Positions 7,857 to 16,326 of a stretch of 64,000 bases of DNA are shown here, in pieces. Source of the DNA: Fusicatenibacter_A intestinipullorum (GTDB taxonomy: Bacteria; Bacillota; Negativicutes; Acidaminococcales; Acidaminococcaceae); NCBI GenBank assembly GCA_019117495.1, contig DWZP01000025.1, forward strand, positions 16,077-80,076, in the 5' to 3' direction. How positions within the stretch are numbered: position 1 is the first letter of the stretch; the number at the start of each line of letters is the position of its first letter. The notes under the pieces are model-generated. The model saw nothing but the letters and a program-made list of their open reading frames with translations. It did no database searches and was not told the origin of the DNA. A program made the translations under genes and the position numbers.

Positions 7857-9092
7857 TTAATATGCGCCGCGGAATTTCATAGCTTCGTCCAGACGGTTAA
7901 GGGCTACGATATAAGCTGCGGTACGCATGTTAACTTCGTATTTTTTAGCGGTGTCATATACCTGTTTAAACGCGCCAATCATTAACTGGGTCTGTTTATC
8001 GATAACTTCTTCTTCACTCCAGAAATAACGGTACAGACACTGAACCCATTCAAAGTAGCTTACGGTTACGCCGCCGCCGTTGGCGAGAATATCCGGGACA
8101 ACCAGAATGCCTTTTTTATCAAGGATTTCGTCAGCTTCCGGAGTTGTCGGGCCGTTAGCGCCTTCAACAATAATTTTTGCCTTAACGTCAGCCGCATTGT
8201 CTTTGGTAATCTGAAGTTCCATTGCGCACGGAGCAAGCACGGTAACTTCCATTGCCAGAAGGTCGGCATTGCTGATAGCTTTGCTGCCCGGGAAGTTTAC
8301 TACGCTGCCGGTTGCCTGTACGTGTTTTTCAACTTCGTACGGGTCAAGTCCGTCTTCATTCATAATAGCGCCGTAAACATCGCTTAAAGCCACAATTTTA
8401 ACGCCAAGGTCGTGAATGAGTTTAGCAGTCCAGCTGCCTACATTGCCGAAGCCCTGTACTGCGCAGGTTGCTTCTTCAGGTTTAATGCCCATAGCTTTAA
8501 TTGCTTCGCCTGCTGCAACCATTACGCCGCGGCCGGTAGCTGCGGTACGGCCCAAAGAGCCGCCGATGCAAATCGGTTTGCCGGTAATGAAGCCCGGTTC
8601 ATACTGGCCTTTCAGCTTGCTGTATTCGTCCATCATCCAGCCCATAATCTGAGCGTTGGTATTCATATCAGGGGCAGGAATATCCATTTTTTCGCCGATA
8701 ATGGGAGCGATTCTGTCAATGTAGCCGCGGGTCAAACGTTCAAGTTCTGCCTGCGAAAGTTTGGACGGGTCAACAATAATGCCGCCTTTGCCGCCGCCGT
8801 AAGGCAGATTGGCAACTGCGCATTTGCAGGTCATCCAGAAAGCCAAAGTTTTTACTTCGTCCATGTTAACGCTCTGATGATAACGGATGCCGCCTTTGGC
8901 CGGGCCCATAATTGTGCTGTGCTGGCTGCGGTAACCGGTAAATACTTTGGTAGTGCCGTCATCCATTTTTACAGGAATGGAAACTTCCAGAGTTCTTTCC
9001 GGGCAGGCAATAATTGCCGCCGCATTCGGGTCAAGCTTCATAACCTCAATAGCTTTGTTCAGCGGAATCTGCGCCATTTCAAATAAATTCAT
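7857..9092 (-). CDS. gdhA: glutamate dehydrogenase (Glu/Leu/Phe/Val dehydrogenase family)
   Basis: 411 residues, ATG 9092 behind GGAGG. The N-terminal catalytic domain has GPAKGGIRYHQ near residue 82 and PYGGGKGGI near 112 (active-site lysines of glutamate dehydrogenase); the C-terminal Rossmann domain has GFGNVG near 220 with no obvious NADP-type arginine cluster, suggesting NAD use. The 411-residue size is that of the hexameric short-form enzymes of Clostridia and Bacillus. It catalyses reversible oxidative deamination of glutamate to 2-oxoglutarate; in amino-acid-fermenting anaerobes it opens the glutamate degradation pathway. Monocistronic: strong terminator behind, 159-bp gap ahead. Confidence 0.95.
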   Translation of the reverse strand: MNLFEMAQIPLNKAIEVMKLDPNAAAIIACPERTLEVSIPVKMDDGTTKVFTGYRSQHSTIMGPAKGGIRYHQSVNMDEVKTLAFWMTCKCAVANLPYGGGKGGIIVDPSKLSQAELERLTRGYIDRIAPIIGEKMDIPAPDMNTNAQIMGWMMDEYSKLKGQYEPGFITGKPICIGGSLGRTAATGRGVMVAAGEAIKAMGIKPEEATCAVQGFGNVGSWTAKLIHDLGVKIVALSDVYGAIMNEDGLDPYEVEKHVQATGSVVNFPGSKAISNADLLAMEVTVLAPCAMELQITKDNAADVKAKIIVEGANGPTTPEADEILDKKGILVVPDILANGGGVTVSYFEWVQCLYRYFWSEEEVIDKQTQLMIGAFKQVYDTAKKYEVNMRTAAYIVALNRLDEAMKFRGAY

Positions 9093-9251
9093 AATCCATG
9101 CCTCCTTTAAAAATCTTAAATATAATATATTGTACAGTCCAAGATAATTGCATATCTAAAGAGCTGCTTTCAGCTTCATTATAACTCTTGCAAATACAAG
9201 TGTCCACTTATTTTTGGTTATAAACTGAATTTTCATAAACTTGCATTCAAT

Positions 9252-10466
9252 TTATAAATTGGTTTTAAGCTCCGGAAATTCATCATAAACTGCGCCAAAA
9301 TTAATGCCGGCAATGGTTTTGTTTTTATACTTTTCACGCAAATCGGCCATGCCGTTAAGCAGATGCTTGCTTGTTATGCCGTATTCCGTTGAAAGATAAG
9401 CTTCAACAAAAGCGGCCAGATGGTCGCAGCCTTTTAACATTCTGCCGTCCACTGCTTTATAGCCATGCCCATCAACATTATATTTGCCGTTTAATTCTTC
9501 TTCGCTCACCTCGGTGGGAACACCGTCAAGCATTACGCGGTTGGTAAACTCGTTCTGCGTAAAGTAAATAATTTCCTCATGCCAGCCCCACGGCAGCAGC
9601 GGCAGCAGTTTTTCGGCAACCTGGCGCTTTTCAATATCCTTAATTAAATCGTCAAGCCCTTCCACAGAAGTTTTAACCGGCGAAATGATATCGCGTGTCA
9701 GCACCTCCGGCAAATCATGGAACAGGCCGCACAAAAAATCATTTACAATGCGTTCATCGCAGGCGCCAAGCTCTGCCGCACAAAAATATCCCAAAATGGC
9801 AACTATCAGCACATGCCCCATAACGGAAGTTTCCGGCACGCGCGGCGACTGAGCCCAGCGTTTTTGAAAGCGCAGCTGCCCTACAAGGTCAATAAATTTG
9901 CTGGTTTTGCCTTTCAGCGATATTTTCTGAACACCGGCCAAATCATAATGGTCCTCGATATTGCTTTCAATGGCAGCTTTAGTAGCATCAATGCCGTAAA
10001 TTGCCTGATTAAAATGGTAGATAATGCCAAATTCCCACTGCGTGGCAAGATAGTGCGCCGCCCGCAAAAGTTTTTTCTCCAACCGGTTTTCTTCCGGATA
10101 ATCAAACCAGCGTTTAAGTTTATCGAAAAACACTTCATCCAGTTCCGGCACACGGCGGGCAAGCTGTTCATAAATCCAGGCGTTCAGCTTGCGCCCGTGC
10201 ACACGCATCAGCTCGTGGTAAATAGGCGGCTTGATGTCCGTTAAAATAATGCGGTGCATAAATTCAAAAATACCGCCTTCAATAAGCGCGCGCCAGTTTA
10301 ATTGCGCGCCGTGGTCCTGCTCCTCATACTTGGCAAGGATATACAAAATCATCATTTTATGCGCCTGTTTGTCCAGTTCCGTAAAGCCGTTGGGGCGGAT
10401 ATGGTCGTTCCACCGCTGTATATGCGCACCTTCAAACAAAAACTCTATAAACTTTTTACTCAGCAT
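9252..10466 (-). CDS. HD-domain hydrolase (YfbR-like)
   Basis: 404 residues, ATG 10466 behind GGGGTG; a GTG five codons upstream overlaps the ribosome site. Near residue 205-260 the pattern MGHVLIVAILG, then CGLFHDLPEVLTRD, is the HD metal-binding core of the HD_3/YfbR family, whose members dephosphorylate deoxynucleoside monophosphates. The N-terminal 180 residues (with an early H-IQRW segment) are an extension not seen in the 200-residue YfbR, and the C-terminal part has FVEAYLSTEYG. Cytosolic. A nucleotide or signalling-nucleotide phosphohydrolase is plausible but not proven. No operon partner. Confidence 0.72.
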   Translation of the reverse strand: MLSKKFIEFLFEGAHIQRWNDHIRPNGFTELDKQAHKMMILYILAKYEEQDHGAQLNWRALIEGGIFEFMHRIILTDIKPPIYHELMRVHGRKLNAWIYEQLARRVPELDEVFFDKLKRWFDYPEENRLEKKLLRAAHYLATQWEFGIIYHFNQAIYGIDATKAAIESNIEDHYDLAGVQKISLKGKTSKFIDLVGQLRFQKRWAQSPRVPETSVMGHVLIVAILGYFCAAELGACDERIVNDFLCGLFHDLPEVLTRDIISPVKTSVEGLDDLIKDIEKRQVAEKLLPLLPWGWHEEIIYFTQNEFTNRVMLDGVPTEVSEEELNGKYNVDGHGYKAVDGRMLKGCDHLAAFVEAYLSTEYGITSKHLLNGMADLREKYKNKTIAGINFGAVYDEFPELKTNL

Positions 10467-10586
10467 TTTTTCACCCCGCAAAAATACGCATTTTTCATGA
10501 AAATCAGCAAAATTTCCAAATTATTCTTTATGAAGTTTAATATTCTCTGTTTTTTTTGCCTCTCCTGCATTTTTTTCAAAAAAGCA

Positions 10587-10616
10587 TTGATTTTTTTACA
10601 CAAAATTGTTTATAAT
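10587..10616 (+). promoter_or_regulatory. promoter of the potABCD operon
   Basis: TTGATT (10587-10592), 18-bp spacer, TATAAT (10611-10616). A transcript from about 10623 would leave only about 16 bases before the first ATG at 10639, which has no ribosome site. Confidence 0.6.
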
Positions 10617-10638
10617 ATGATATCATTATATTAGTATC

Positions 10639-11685
10639 ATGCAAACAAAATTTTTTATGAAAGGTTGTGACAACAAAAAAATGGAAGAAATGATCCGTTT
10701 GCAGGGAATTACCAAAAAGTACGGCAATAACCTCATCATCCCCAAGCTGGACCTTACCATTTACGACGGTGAGTTTTTAACGCTTTTAGGGCCTTCCGGC
10801 TGCGGCAAAACCACTTTGCTGCGTATGATTGCGGGGCTTGATACGCCTACTACCGGCAAAGTTTTCCTTGATGACGAAGACGTTACCAATAAACCGCCCT
10901 ATAAACGTGATGTCAATATGGTTTTTCAGCACTACGCATTATTCCCTCACATGACTGTTGAGGAAAACATAAAGTTTGGGCTGATGATGAAAAAAGTACC
11001 CGCCGAAGAACAAAAGGAACGTGTAGCGCAGGTACTGTACCTTACGCAGCTTGAAGAATTCCGCAACCGCCGTCCGCAGCAGATGAGCGGCGGCCAGCAG
11101 CAGCGCGTAGCCATCGCCCGTGCCCTTGTAAATAACCCGAAAGTGCTTTTACTGGACGAGCCGCTTGGCGCACTCGATTACCAGCTGCGCAAAAATTTGC
11201 AGCTGGAACTTAAGAATTTGCAGCGCGGCCTTGGCCTCACCTTCATTTATGTAACGCACGACCAGGAAGAAGCGCTTACCATGAGCGACCGTATTGTGGT
11301 TATGAATAAGGGCGTTATCGAACAGGACGACAACCCGGACACGATTTACCATTACCCCAACACCCGCTTTGTAGCCAAATTTATCGGCGAAAGCAACTTT
11401 TTTGAAACGGAAAGCGAAACGCTTGTTATCCGCCCGGAAAAGCTCAACCTCTGCCCGGAATACGAAGACGAACAGGCGGAAAAGCAGCACCCGGAACCAG
11501 GTTATTACGGAACCGTTGTAGATGTTGTGTTTTACGGTACCATTGATAAAGTATTTATACGTCTGGACAACTCCAACCAAACCGTTGTGGCCTACCAGTA
11601 TTTTGACGACGTTAAACGCTGGTCGCCCGACGAGCGCGTAGGCATTTGGTGGTATAAAAAAGACGAGGTGAAAGTATCGCGATGA
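10639..11685 (+). CDS. potA: spermidine/putrescine ABC transporter ATPase PotA
   Basis: 348 residues from the first ATG; the start is uncertain, since ATG 10657 or 10681 are also possible and no site has a well-spaced Shine-Dalgarno (family proteins begin near the IRLQGITKKYG segment). ABC ATPase motifs: Walker A GPSGCGKTT near 52, Q-loop VFQHYALFPHM, signature MSGGQQQR near 150, Walker B VLLLDEPLGALD near 170, switch His in YVTHDQEEAL. Residues 245-348 are the TOBE domain typical of CUT1/PotA ATPases. It energises uptake of spermidine/putrescine through PotB and PotC. The stop overlaps the potB start by 4 bases. Confidence 0.93.
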   Translation: MQTKFFMKGCDNKKMEEMIRLQGITKKYGNNLIIPKLDLTIYDGEFLTLLGPSGCGKTTLLRMIAGLDTPTTGKVFLDDEDVTNKPPYKRDVNMVFQHYALFPHMTVEENIKFGLMMKKVPAEEQKERVAQVLYLTQLEEFRNRRPQQMSGGQQQRVAIARALVNNPKVLLLDEPLGALDYQLRKNLQLELKNLQRGLGLTFIYVTHDQEEALTMSDRIVVMNKGVIEQDDNPDTIYHYPNTRFVAKFIGESNFFETESETLVIRPEKLNLCPEYEDEQAEKQHPEPGYYGTVVDVVFYGTIDKVFIRLDNSNQTVVAYQYFDDVKRWSPDERVGIWWYKKDEVKVSR

Positions 11686-12539
11686 AAAACGGAAAACTGA
11701 TGGTTGCCCCGGCAATGCTCTGGTTAAGCATCTTTTTCGTTATCCCGCTTCTCATCGTAGTTGCCGTTTCCTTTGCCGGGCGCACGCCTTACGGACAAAT
11801 AATTTTTGAATTCACCCTAAAAAATTATCTGCGCTTTTTAGAACCTTTATATTTGCAGATTTTTGCCGACACTCTGATAGTAGCGGTTATTACTACCGTT
11901 GCTACCATCATCATGGGCTACCCGCTGGCATATTTCATTGCACGCCTGCCTAAAAAATGGCAGCAGCCGGGGCTGATTCTCGTGATGATACCTTTCTGGA
12001 TTAACTTTTTAATCCGTTCTTACGCGTGGGTTATCATTCTGCGCACGCAGGGTGTGGTAAACACCTTTTTAATGAAACTGGGGCTTATTGAACAGCCACT
12101 TCAGATGCTGTACAACGACGCGGCCGTAATGCTGGGCATGATTTACGCCCTGCTGCCTTTTATGGTACTGCCGATTTACGTTTCCATAGAGCAGCTTGAC
12201 CTGCGCCTGCTTGAAGCGGCCTCCGACCTTGGCGCATCGCCGATGACGGCTTTCCGCAAGGTTACCCTGCCGCTGACAATGCCCGGCATTGCCGCAGGCA
12301 CAATTTTAGTGTTTATTTCCTCGCTCGGCATGTTCGTTGTGCCGGACGTTATGGGCGGTGCCAAATCCGCCCTTATCGGCAACCTCATCCAGAACCAGTT
12401 TCTGGCAGCGCGCGACTGGCCTTTTGGCTCCGCTCTCTCCATTGTGCTGGCAGTAATGAGCCTTGTGCTGATTATCCTTTACTACAAGGCTTTGCAGTCG
12501 CAGGAAGGAGGGGCTAAAGATGCAAAAGACGTGGCGTAG
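11682..12539 (+). CDS. potB: spermidine/putrescine ABC transporter permease PotB
   Basis: 285 residues; ATG 11682 overlaps the potA stop (ATGA). Six hydrophobic segments, the first at residues 8-28. The EAA loop that docks the ATPase is clear near residue 170-195 (EAASDLGASPMTAFRKVTLP). Gene order potA-potB-potC-potD, with 4- and 20-base overlaps, is the classic polyamine importer layout. Inner-membrane protein pairing with PotC. The 20-base overlap with potC indicates tight translational coupling. Confidence 0.93.
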   Translation: MKNGKLMVAPAMLWLSIFFVIPLLIVVAVSFAGRTPYGQIIFEFTLKNYLRFLEPLYLQIFADTLIVAVITTVATIIMGYPLAYFIARLPKKWQQPGLILVMIPFWINFLIRSYAWVIILRTQGVVNTFLMKLGLIEQPLQMLYNDAAVMLGMIYALLPFMVLPIYVSIEQLDLRLLEAASDLGASPMTAFRKVTLPLTMPGIAAGTILVFISSLGMFVVPDVMGGAKSALIGNLIQNQFLAARDWPFGSALSIVLAVMSLVLIILYYKALQSQEGGAKDAKDVA

Positions 12540-13314
12540 CCATCTTCTTCTGGCCTATTCGCTTGTAATACTGGCCTTTTTATACCTGCCTCTTTTAATT
12601 CTTGCGCTGTATTCCTTTAACGAATCGCGTATTAACGCTGTATGGACAGGCTTTACGCTCGACTGGTACGCTTCCCTTTTCCAAAACCGACGCGTGCTGG
12701 AAGCCCTTATGAACAGCCTGTTTATCGCAGTTATCAGCACCGTTGTTTCCACCGTACTCGGCACAATTGCCGCCATTGCCCTCAACCGCTATCAGTATAA
12801 ATGCAAACCTGTTATTAACGGGCTTTTGTATCTGCCGATACTGATTCCGGAAATCGTTATGGGCCTGAGCCTTCTGGTGCTGTTTGCACAGACGCAGGTT
12901 CCGCTCGGTAAAGTTACGCTTATTTTAGCGCACATCACCTTCTGCCTTTCCTTTGTGGTAATTACCGTTAACGCAAGGCTTGAAGGCATGCGCCATGAAC
13001 TTGAGCAGGCAGCCATGGATTTGTACGCAACGCCGTTTCAAACCTTCCGTTACGTTACCCTGCCGCTTGCCATGCCCGGTATTATCGCCGGCGCACTGAT
13101 TGCCTTTACCCTTTCCATTGACGATTTTATCATCAGCTTCTTCGTGGCCGGGCCTAACTCCACCACGCTGCCGCTTTATATTTACGCTATGGTAAAACGC
13201 GGCATTTCCCCGGAAATTAACGCCCTTTCCACCCTCTTAATGTTCGCAACCATTTCGCTGATTGTAATTGCGCAGATTTTACAGCCGCAGCACAGCAGCA
13301 AAAACAAAGATTGA
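12520..13314 (+). CDS. potC: spermidine/putrescine ABC transporter permease PotC
   Basis: 264 residues; ATG 12520 lies within the end of potB, with GGAGGGG just ahead of it. Six hydrophobic segments; EAA-type loop near residue 165 (QAAMDLYATPFQTFRYVTLP). The ISFFVAGPNSTTLPLYIY segment near residue 205 is characteristic of PotC. It forms the translocation channel with PotB in the cytoplasmic membrane. The next gene is the binding protein PotD, 50 bp downstream with its own ribosome site. Confidence 0.93.
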   Translation: MQKTWRSHLLLAYSLVILAFLYLPLLILALYSFNESRINAVWTGFTLDWYASLFQNRRVLEALMNSLFIAVISTVVSTVLGTIAAIALNRYQYKCKPVINGLLYLPILIPEIVMGLSLLVLFAQTQVPLGKVTLILAHITFCLSFVVITVNARLEGMRHELEQAAMDLYATPFQTFRYVTLPLAMPGIIAGALIAFTLSIDDFIISFFVAGPNSTTLPLYIYAMVKRGISPEINALSTLLMFATISLIVIAQILQPQHSSKNKD

Positions 13315-13364
13315 TGCCGTAAAACGGTTCAATAAAACCAAATAAAGAAAGGATGATTTGCAAA

Positions 13365-14435
13365 ATGAAAAAACTTTTGGTCTTTCTCGTTTCCGTACTG
13401 ACCATGGCCCTTCTCCTGACAGGCTGCGGAGGTGACACAGAAAAGAAAGATGCAGCGGCAGGAGGAGAACAGCAGGTTCTCAACCTCTTTAGCTGGGCCG
13501 ACAATTTTGACCCGGATGTAATTGCCGAATTTGAAAAGCAATACAATTGTAAGGTTAATTACGACGTATTTGCCAACAATGAAGAACTTCTGGCTAAAAT
13601 TCAGGCCGGCGGAGCACAGTACGATGTAATCCAGCCTTCTGACTATATGGTTGCAACCATGCTCAAACTTGATTTGCTGGAAAAAATGAACATGGACAAC
13701 ATCCCTAACGCCAAAAACATTGTAAGCACTTTAAAAGCACCGGTTTATGACCCCACCGGCGACCATTCCCTCGTTTACACCTGGGGCATTACCGGCATTG
13801 CCTACAACAAAAACTATGTTAAAGACATTCCCGACAGCTGGGAAGATTTGTGGAACCCTGAATATGCAGGCCGCCTGATTCTTTTAAATGACAGCCGCGA
13901 AACCATCGGCATGGCATTAAAGAAAAACGGCTTCTCCAACAACAGCACCGACCCTGCACAGGTTGAAAAAGCCTTCCAGGATTTGAAAGCGCTTGCACCT
14001 AACGTACTTGCTTTCGATACCGATACCATTAAACAAAAATTCATTGCCGAAGAAGCATGGATTGGCACTATGTGGACCGGTGACGCAAGCTACACCCTGA
14101 AAGACAACCCCAATATCGGCTTTGTAGTACCTAAAGAAGGCGCTACCATCTGGGCTGATACCTTTGCTATCCCCAAAGGCGCAAAACATAAAGAACTGGC
14201 CGAAAAATTCATCAACTTTATCTATGACCCGAAAATCAGCGCTAAAAACTATGAATATATCGGCTACAATGACCCGAACGAAAAAGCTCAGGAATTCCAC
14301 AGCGAAGAATTTAAAAATGACCCGATGCTGAAAATCGGTATGGATAACATCGACAAAGGCGAATGGCTGATTGATATCGGCGATGCACTGCCCATGTACG
14401 ACCGTTACTGGACCGAACTGAAAACAGCGAAATAA
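13365..14435 (+). CDS. potD: polyamine-binding lipoprotein PotD
   Basis: 356 residues. ATG 13365 is preferred over ATG 13353 because AAAGGA abuts the latter but is about 11 bases from the former. A lipoprotein signal peptide ends in LLLTGC with Cys21 as lipidation site, so the protein is tethered outside the cytoplasmic membrane. The mature part is a family 1 solute-binding protein (NLFSWADNFDPDVIAEFEKQ near 40; YDVIQPSDYM near 88; WIGTMWTGDASY near 225), matching PotD/PotF. It delivers spermidine or putrescine to PotBC. Terminator 26 bp after the stop. Confidence 0.93.
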   Translation: MKKLLVFLVSVLTMALLLTGCGGDTEKKDAAAGGEQQVLNLFSWADNFDPDVIAEFEKQYNCKVNYDVFANNEELLAKIQAGGAQYDVIQPSDYMVATMLKLDLLEKMNMDNIPNAKNIVSTLKAPVYDPTGDHSLVYTWGITGIAYNKNYVKDIPDSWEDLWNPEYAGRLILLNDSRETIGMALKKNGFSNNSTDPAQVEKAFQDLKALAPNVLAFDTDTIKQKFIAEEAWIGTMWTGDASYTLKDNPNIGFVVPKEGATIWADTFAIPKGAKHKELAEKFINFIYDPKISAKNYEYIGYNDPNEKAQEFHSEEFKNDPMLKIGMDNIDKGEWLIDIGDALPMYDRYWTELKTAK

Positions 14436-14461
14436 AATTTACTGATACTTTGCATTAAACA

Positions 14462-14499
14462 AAACCCCCGCTTGAAGCATAAACTTCCGGCGGGGGTTT
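14462..14499 (+). terminator. terminator of the potABCD operon
   Basis: AAACCCCCGC (14462-14471) pairs perfectly with its complement (14490-14499); followed by TTTGTTATT. A-run ahead of the stem. Confidence 0.85.
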
Positions 14500-14651
14500 G
14501 TTATTGCAGCGGCAGACTTAGTGCTATTTATGGTTAAGGAGGAAAAAGGTTTATAAGTCAGACAACAATATTTATTTTGCATTTTAAAAGTGCCGTTGCA
14601 CCCACGTTGCACCCATTGACCTAACGCCTTTGTAAGTTGCAAAAATAGAAA
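14500..14651. other. gene-poor segment beside the tRNA-Arg duplication
   Basis: No convincing gene. A tandem GTTGCACCCA-type repeat (about 14592-14618) and a 67-codon minus-strand frame lie here; such GGGTGCAAC direct repeats often occur at the ends of tyrosine integrase genes next to tRNAs, but no integrase residues can be recognised, so I treat it only as possible integration debris. Confidence 0.3.
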
Positions 14652-14675
14652 AGCCGTGGAATGCGCTCCACGGCT
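14652..14675 (-). terminator. terminator next to the tRNA-Arg remnant
   Basis: Perfect 9-bp stem AGCCGTGGA (14652-14660) with TCCACGGCT (14667-14675), followed on the minus strand by TTTTCTATTTTT. It has the position and orientation of a tRNA terminator behind the 3' remnant at 14686, consistent with it being the original terminator of the split tRNA locus. Confidence 0.7.
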
Positions 14676-14680
14676 AGGTT

Positions 14681-14730
14681 TTTACTGGTGATCCCGGGCA
14701 GATTCGAACTGCCGACCTACCGCTTAGGAG
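14681..14730 (-). repeat. distal attachment-site copy: 3' half of tRNA-Arg(CCT)
   Basis: 50 bp matching 17923-17972 at 47 positions: 37 identical bases covering TTTA, CCA, acceptor strand, T-arm and variable loop, then three differences, then ten identical bases of the anticodon region. Beyond 14730 the similarity stops abruptly. This is the standard footprint of site-specific integration at a tRNA 3' end. The differing anticodon-stem bases (GCGGT here, GCGAA in the intact gene) would not pair with the 5' half of the intact tRNA, so this stretch probably arrived with the element. Confidence 0.85.
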
Positions 14731-15057
14731 TTATTTTTTAATTTTTTATTTATAATTTTATATAAACTTAGCACTAAATTGTCTTATATTTACAGTTTAT
14801 TTTGTTTAAACTGTAAATATTTTTTATGCTTTTATAATGCTTTCAATAAAAATTAGTTTTAAATTTGTCTAAACAACAGGACTATTCCTAAATTAACATA
14901 TAAGTCACATATTGATTAGTATAATACTACAAGGATTAATAACATGTACAACAGTTATTATTTAATCTTATTTTTAATATATTATTATTTTCGTTACATT
15001 TATTGCATATATTGCATAATCGAAAATATATTTTTCTGACTTTTTGACATTCAGTCC
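14731..15057. other. AT-rich untranslated leader region of the insertion
   Basis: More than 300 bp with no convincing gene. It contains a perfect 14-bp inverted repeat (14786-14799 and 14807-14820) followed by TTTTTT, a plausible plus-strand terminator insulating the operon from upstream transcription. Confidence 0.5.
14786..14825 (+). terminator. AT-rich hairpin with T-run inside the insertion
   Basis: ATATTTACAGTTTA (14786-14799) pairs perfectly with 14807-14820, 7-base loop, followed by TTTTT. Intrinsic terminator shape on the plus strand, though the stem is AT-rich. Confidence 0.5.
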
Positions 15058-15086
15058 TTGACTACAGAAAATAATAGGCGTACAAT
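15058..15086 (+). promoter_or_regulatory. promoter of the phospholipase-like/membrane/MBL operon
   Basis: TTGACT (15058-15063), exact 17-bp spacer, TACAAT (15081-15086). The -10 box is itself the outer part of the palindrome carrying the CIRCE operator, so repressor binding would directly occlude RNA polymerase. Confidence 0.8.
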
Positions 15087-15127
15087 ATTGTTAGCACTCT
15101 ATTTTCTTGAGTGCTAACAATATTGTA
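15081..15127. promoter_or_regulatory. CIRCE operator (HrcA-binding heat-shock element) in a 47-bp perfect palindrome
   Basis: TTAGCACTC (15091-15099), 9-base spacer, GAGTGCTAA (15109-15117): an exact match to the CIRCE consensus TTAGCACTC-N9-GAGTGCTAA. The symmetry extends further, giving perfect 19-bp arms (15081-15099 and 15109-15127). CIRCE is the target of HrcA, normally controlling groESL and dnaK. It lies between the -10 box and the AGGAGG of the first gene in the insertion. Confidence 0.95.
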
Positions 15128-15142
15128 TTAGGAGGTTTTACT

Positions 15143-16294
15143 ATGCCGCAACCTGCGACACATTATCTTGTTACAAGATTTTCTATTCCAGAGCAGTATT
15201 ATAAACTCTGGGATAAATATAAATCTTATTTTGGTCTGGGAAGCTCATTACCTGATCTATTCTATTTCCCCACTGTACCTATTGTTGCTGATGGATCCTT
15301 GCGGAAAGCAGTTACTAATATATTCCATTCTGATGATATTAAGTGGACAGAAATGGCTGATATGATGCATGCAGACAAATCTTACGACTTGTTTTGCCGT
15401 ATGCTTGATTATGCAAAAGCTATTCAGAGTGCTGAACCGGAAAATACTGATAAGTATTTAAAACTTTTCGCGGTTGCTTTTGGGTTTTACAGCCATGTAG
15501 TCGCAGATTGTATTTTTCATCCGTATGTTTATCGTTCAACCGGCGATTTTTGGAATACCACAGATTTCATTGATGAACTCCAACATAAGAAACAAGAAGC
15601 ATACATAGACGGAAAGCTTTATGAATGCTTCTATTCTGGTGAAGATGCATATCAAAGAATGAAAATTAATTGCCGAGAAAATGATACTTCTGCTTTAGAT
15701 TTTGATATAGCAGCAATGTTAAAAACTACATTATCTGAAATTTATCCTGCTATGCGTGATGCTTTAAACGCAGACATTACTGATCTTAAGCATCCCTTAC
15801 ACCATGCATATATAGCGCTTGAAAATACTACAAACTTTTTATTTAAAGAGCGCACCACAGTATGCTTGTGGGGTCAAAAGAAATCTGAGGAAATTAGTTT
15901 CTCTGACCTTATTGGTGAGTTTTCAGACGAATTTTTTACTGAAAATTATCCTGACTGCGAAAACTTACCTGCCAGATCTCCATACAAGCTGTTCCTGTTA
16001 TCTGTAACTGTTGGGCATAAAGTATTCGATGAGGCTATGAATTACATAAATGCTCCGAAAATTTCTGCAAGCGAATACTTCTTACAGCACAATACCCATT
16101 ATCTGAACTCAGGTAATTTTAACCTTGATACGGGTCTTTCTGCTTTAAATAATACCGAACCAGCTTTAACTTGCGGTAAAAAATGCAGCTACAGTTTTAA
16201 AGCAGATACCTTAAGCAATAATTACCGTTACTTTGAGGGTGATTTTAAAAAGCATCAAAGTATTTTAGAAAGCAAAGGTCTTACCCTTTACTAA
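15143..16294 (+). CDS. zinc-dependent phospholipase C-like protein
   Basis: 383 residues; ATG 15143 lies 7 bases behind AGGAGG (an upstream TTG inside the CIRCE element is rejected). The spacing of metal-ligand residues resembles the bacterial zinc phospholipase C family (PF00882): His7, Asp38, His62, then His118-x3-Asp122-x3-His126 in FYSHVVADCIFHP, then His148-x3-Glu152. It has no signal peptide, unlike secreted phospholipases, so it should act in the cytosol or on the inner face of the membrane. Residues 170-383 are unrecognised. It is first in an operon with a membrane protein and an MBL-fold hydrolase, under CIRCE control, within the tRNA-Arg insertion. Catalytic activity on lipids is inferred from the fold only. 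Confidence 0.75.
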   Translation: MPQPATHYLVTRFSIPEQYYKLWDKYKSYFGLGSSLPDLFYFPTVPIVADGSLRKAVTNIFHSDDIKWTEMADMMHADKSYDLFCRMLDYAKAIQSAEPENTDKYLKLFAVAFGFYSHVVADCIFHPYVYRSTGDFWNTTDFIDELQHKKQEAYIDGKLYECFYSGEDAYQRMKINCRENDTSALDFDIAAMLKTTLSEIYPAMRDALNADITDLKHPLHHAYIALENTTNFLFKERTTVCLWGQKKSEEISFSDLIGEFSDEFFTENYPDCENLPARSPYKLFLLSVTVGHKVFDEAMNYINAPKISASEYFLQHNTHYLNSGNFNLDTGLSALNNTEPALTCGKKCSYSFKADTLSNNYRYFEGDFKKHQSILESKGLTLY

Positions 16295-16326
16295 ACTTTA
16301 TAAATAACATTTTGGAGGTCTGTTCC

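Noticed and set aside
8412..9086. 224-codon plus-strand frame opposite glutamate dehydrogenase
   Set aside because: It is the exact antisense of a well-conserved gene, has no ribosome site and yields an implausible His/Asn/Phe-rich protein.
14439..14642. 67-codon minus-strand frame ending near the GTTGCACCCA repeat
   Set aside because: Crosses the potD terminator and shows no integrase or other motif; kept only as possible debris.
14681..14730. A second functional tRNA-Arg at this position
   Set aside because: Only the 3' half is present; the sequence beyond the anticodon turns into AT-rich DNA with no D-arm or 5' acceptor strand.
14769..14776. TTAGCACT, half of a CIRCE site
   Set aside because: No second half at the right distance and no promoter or gene next to it; likely chance.
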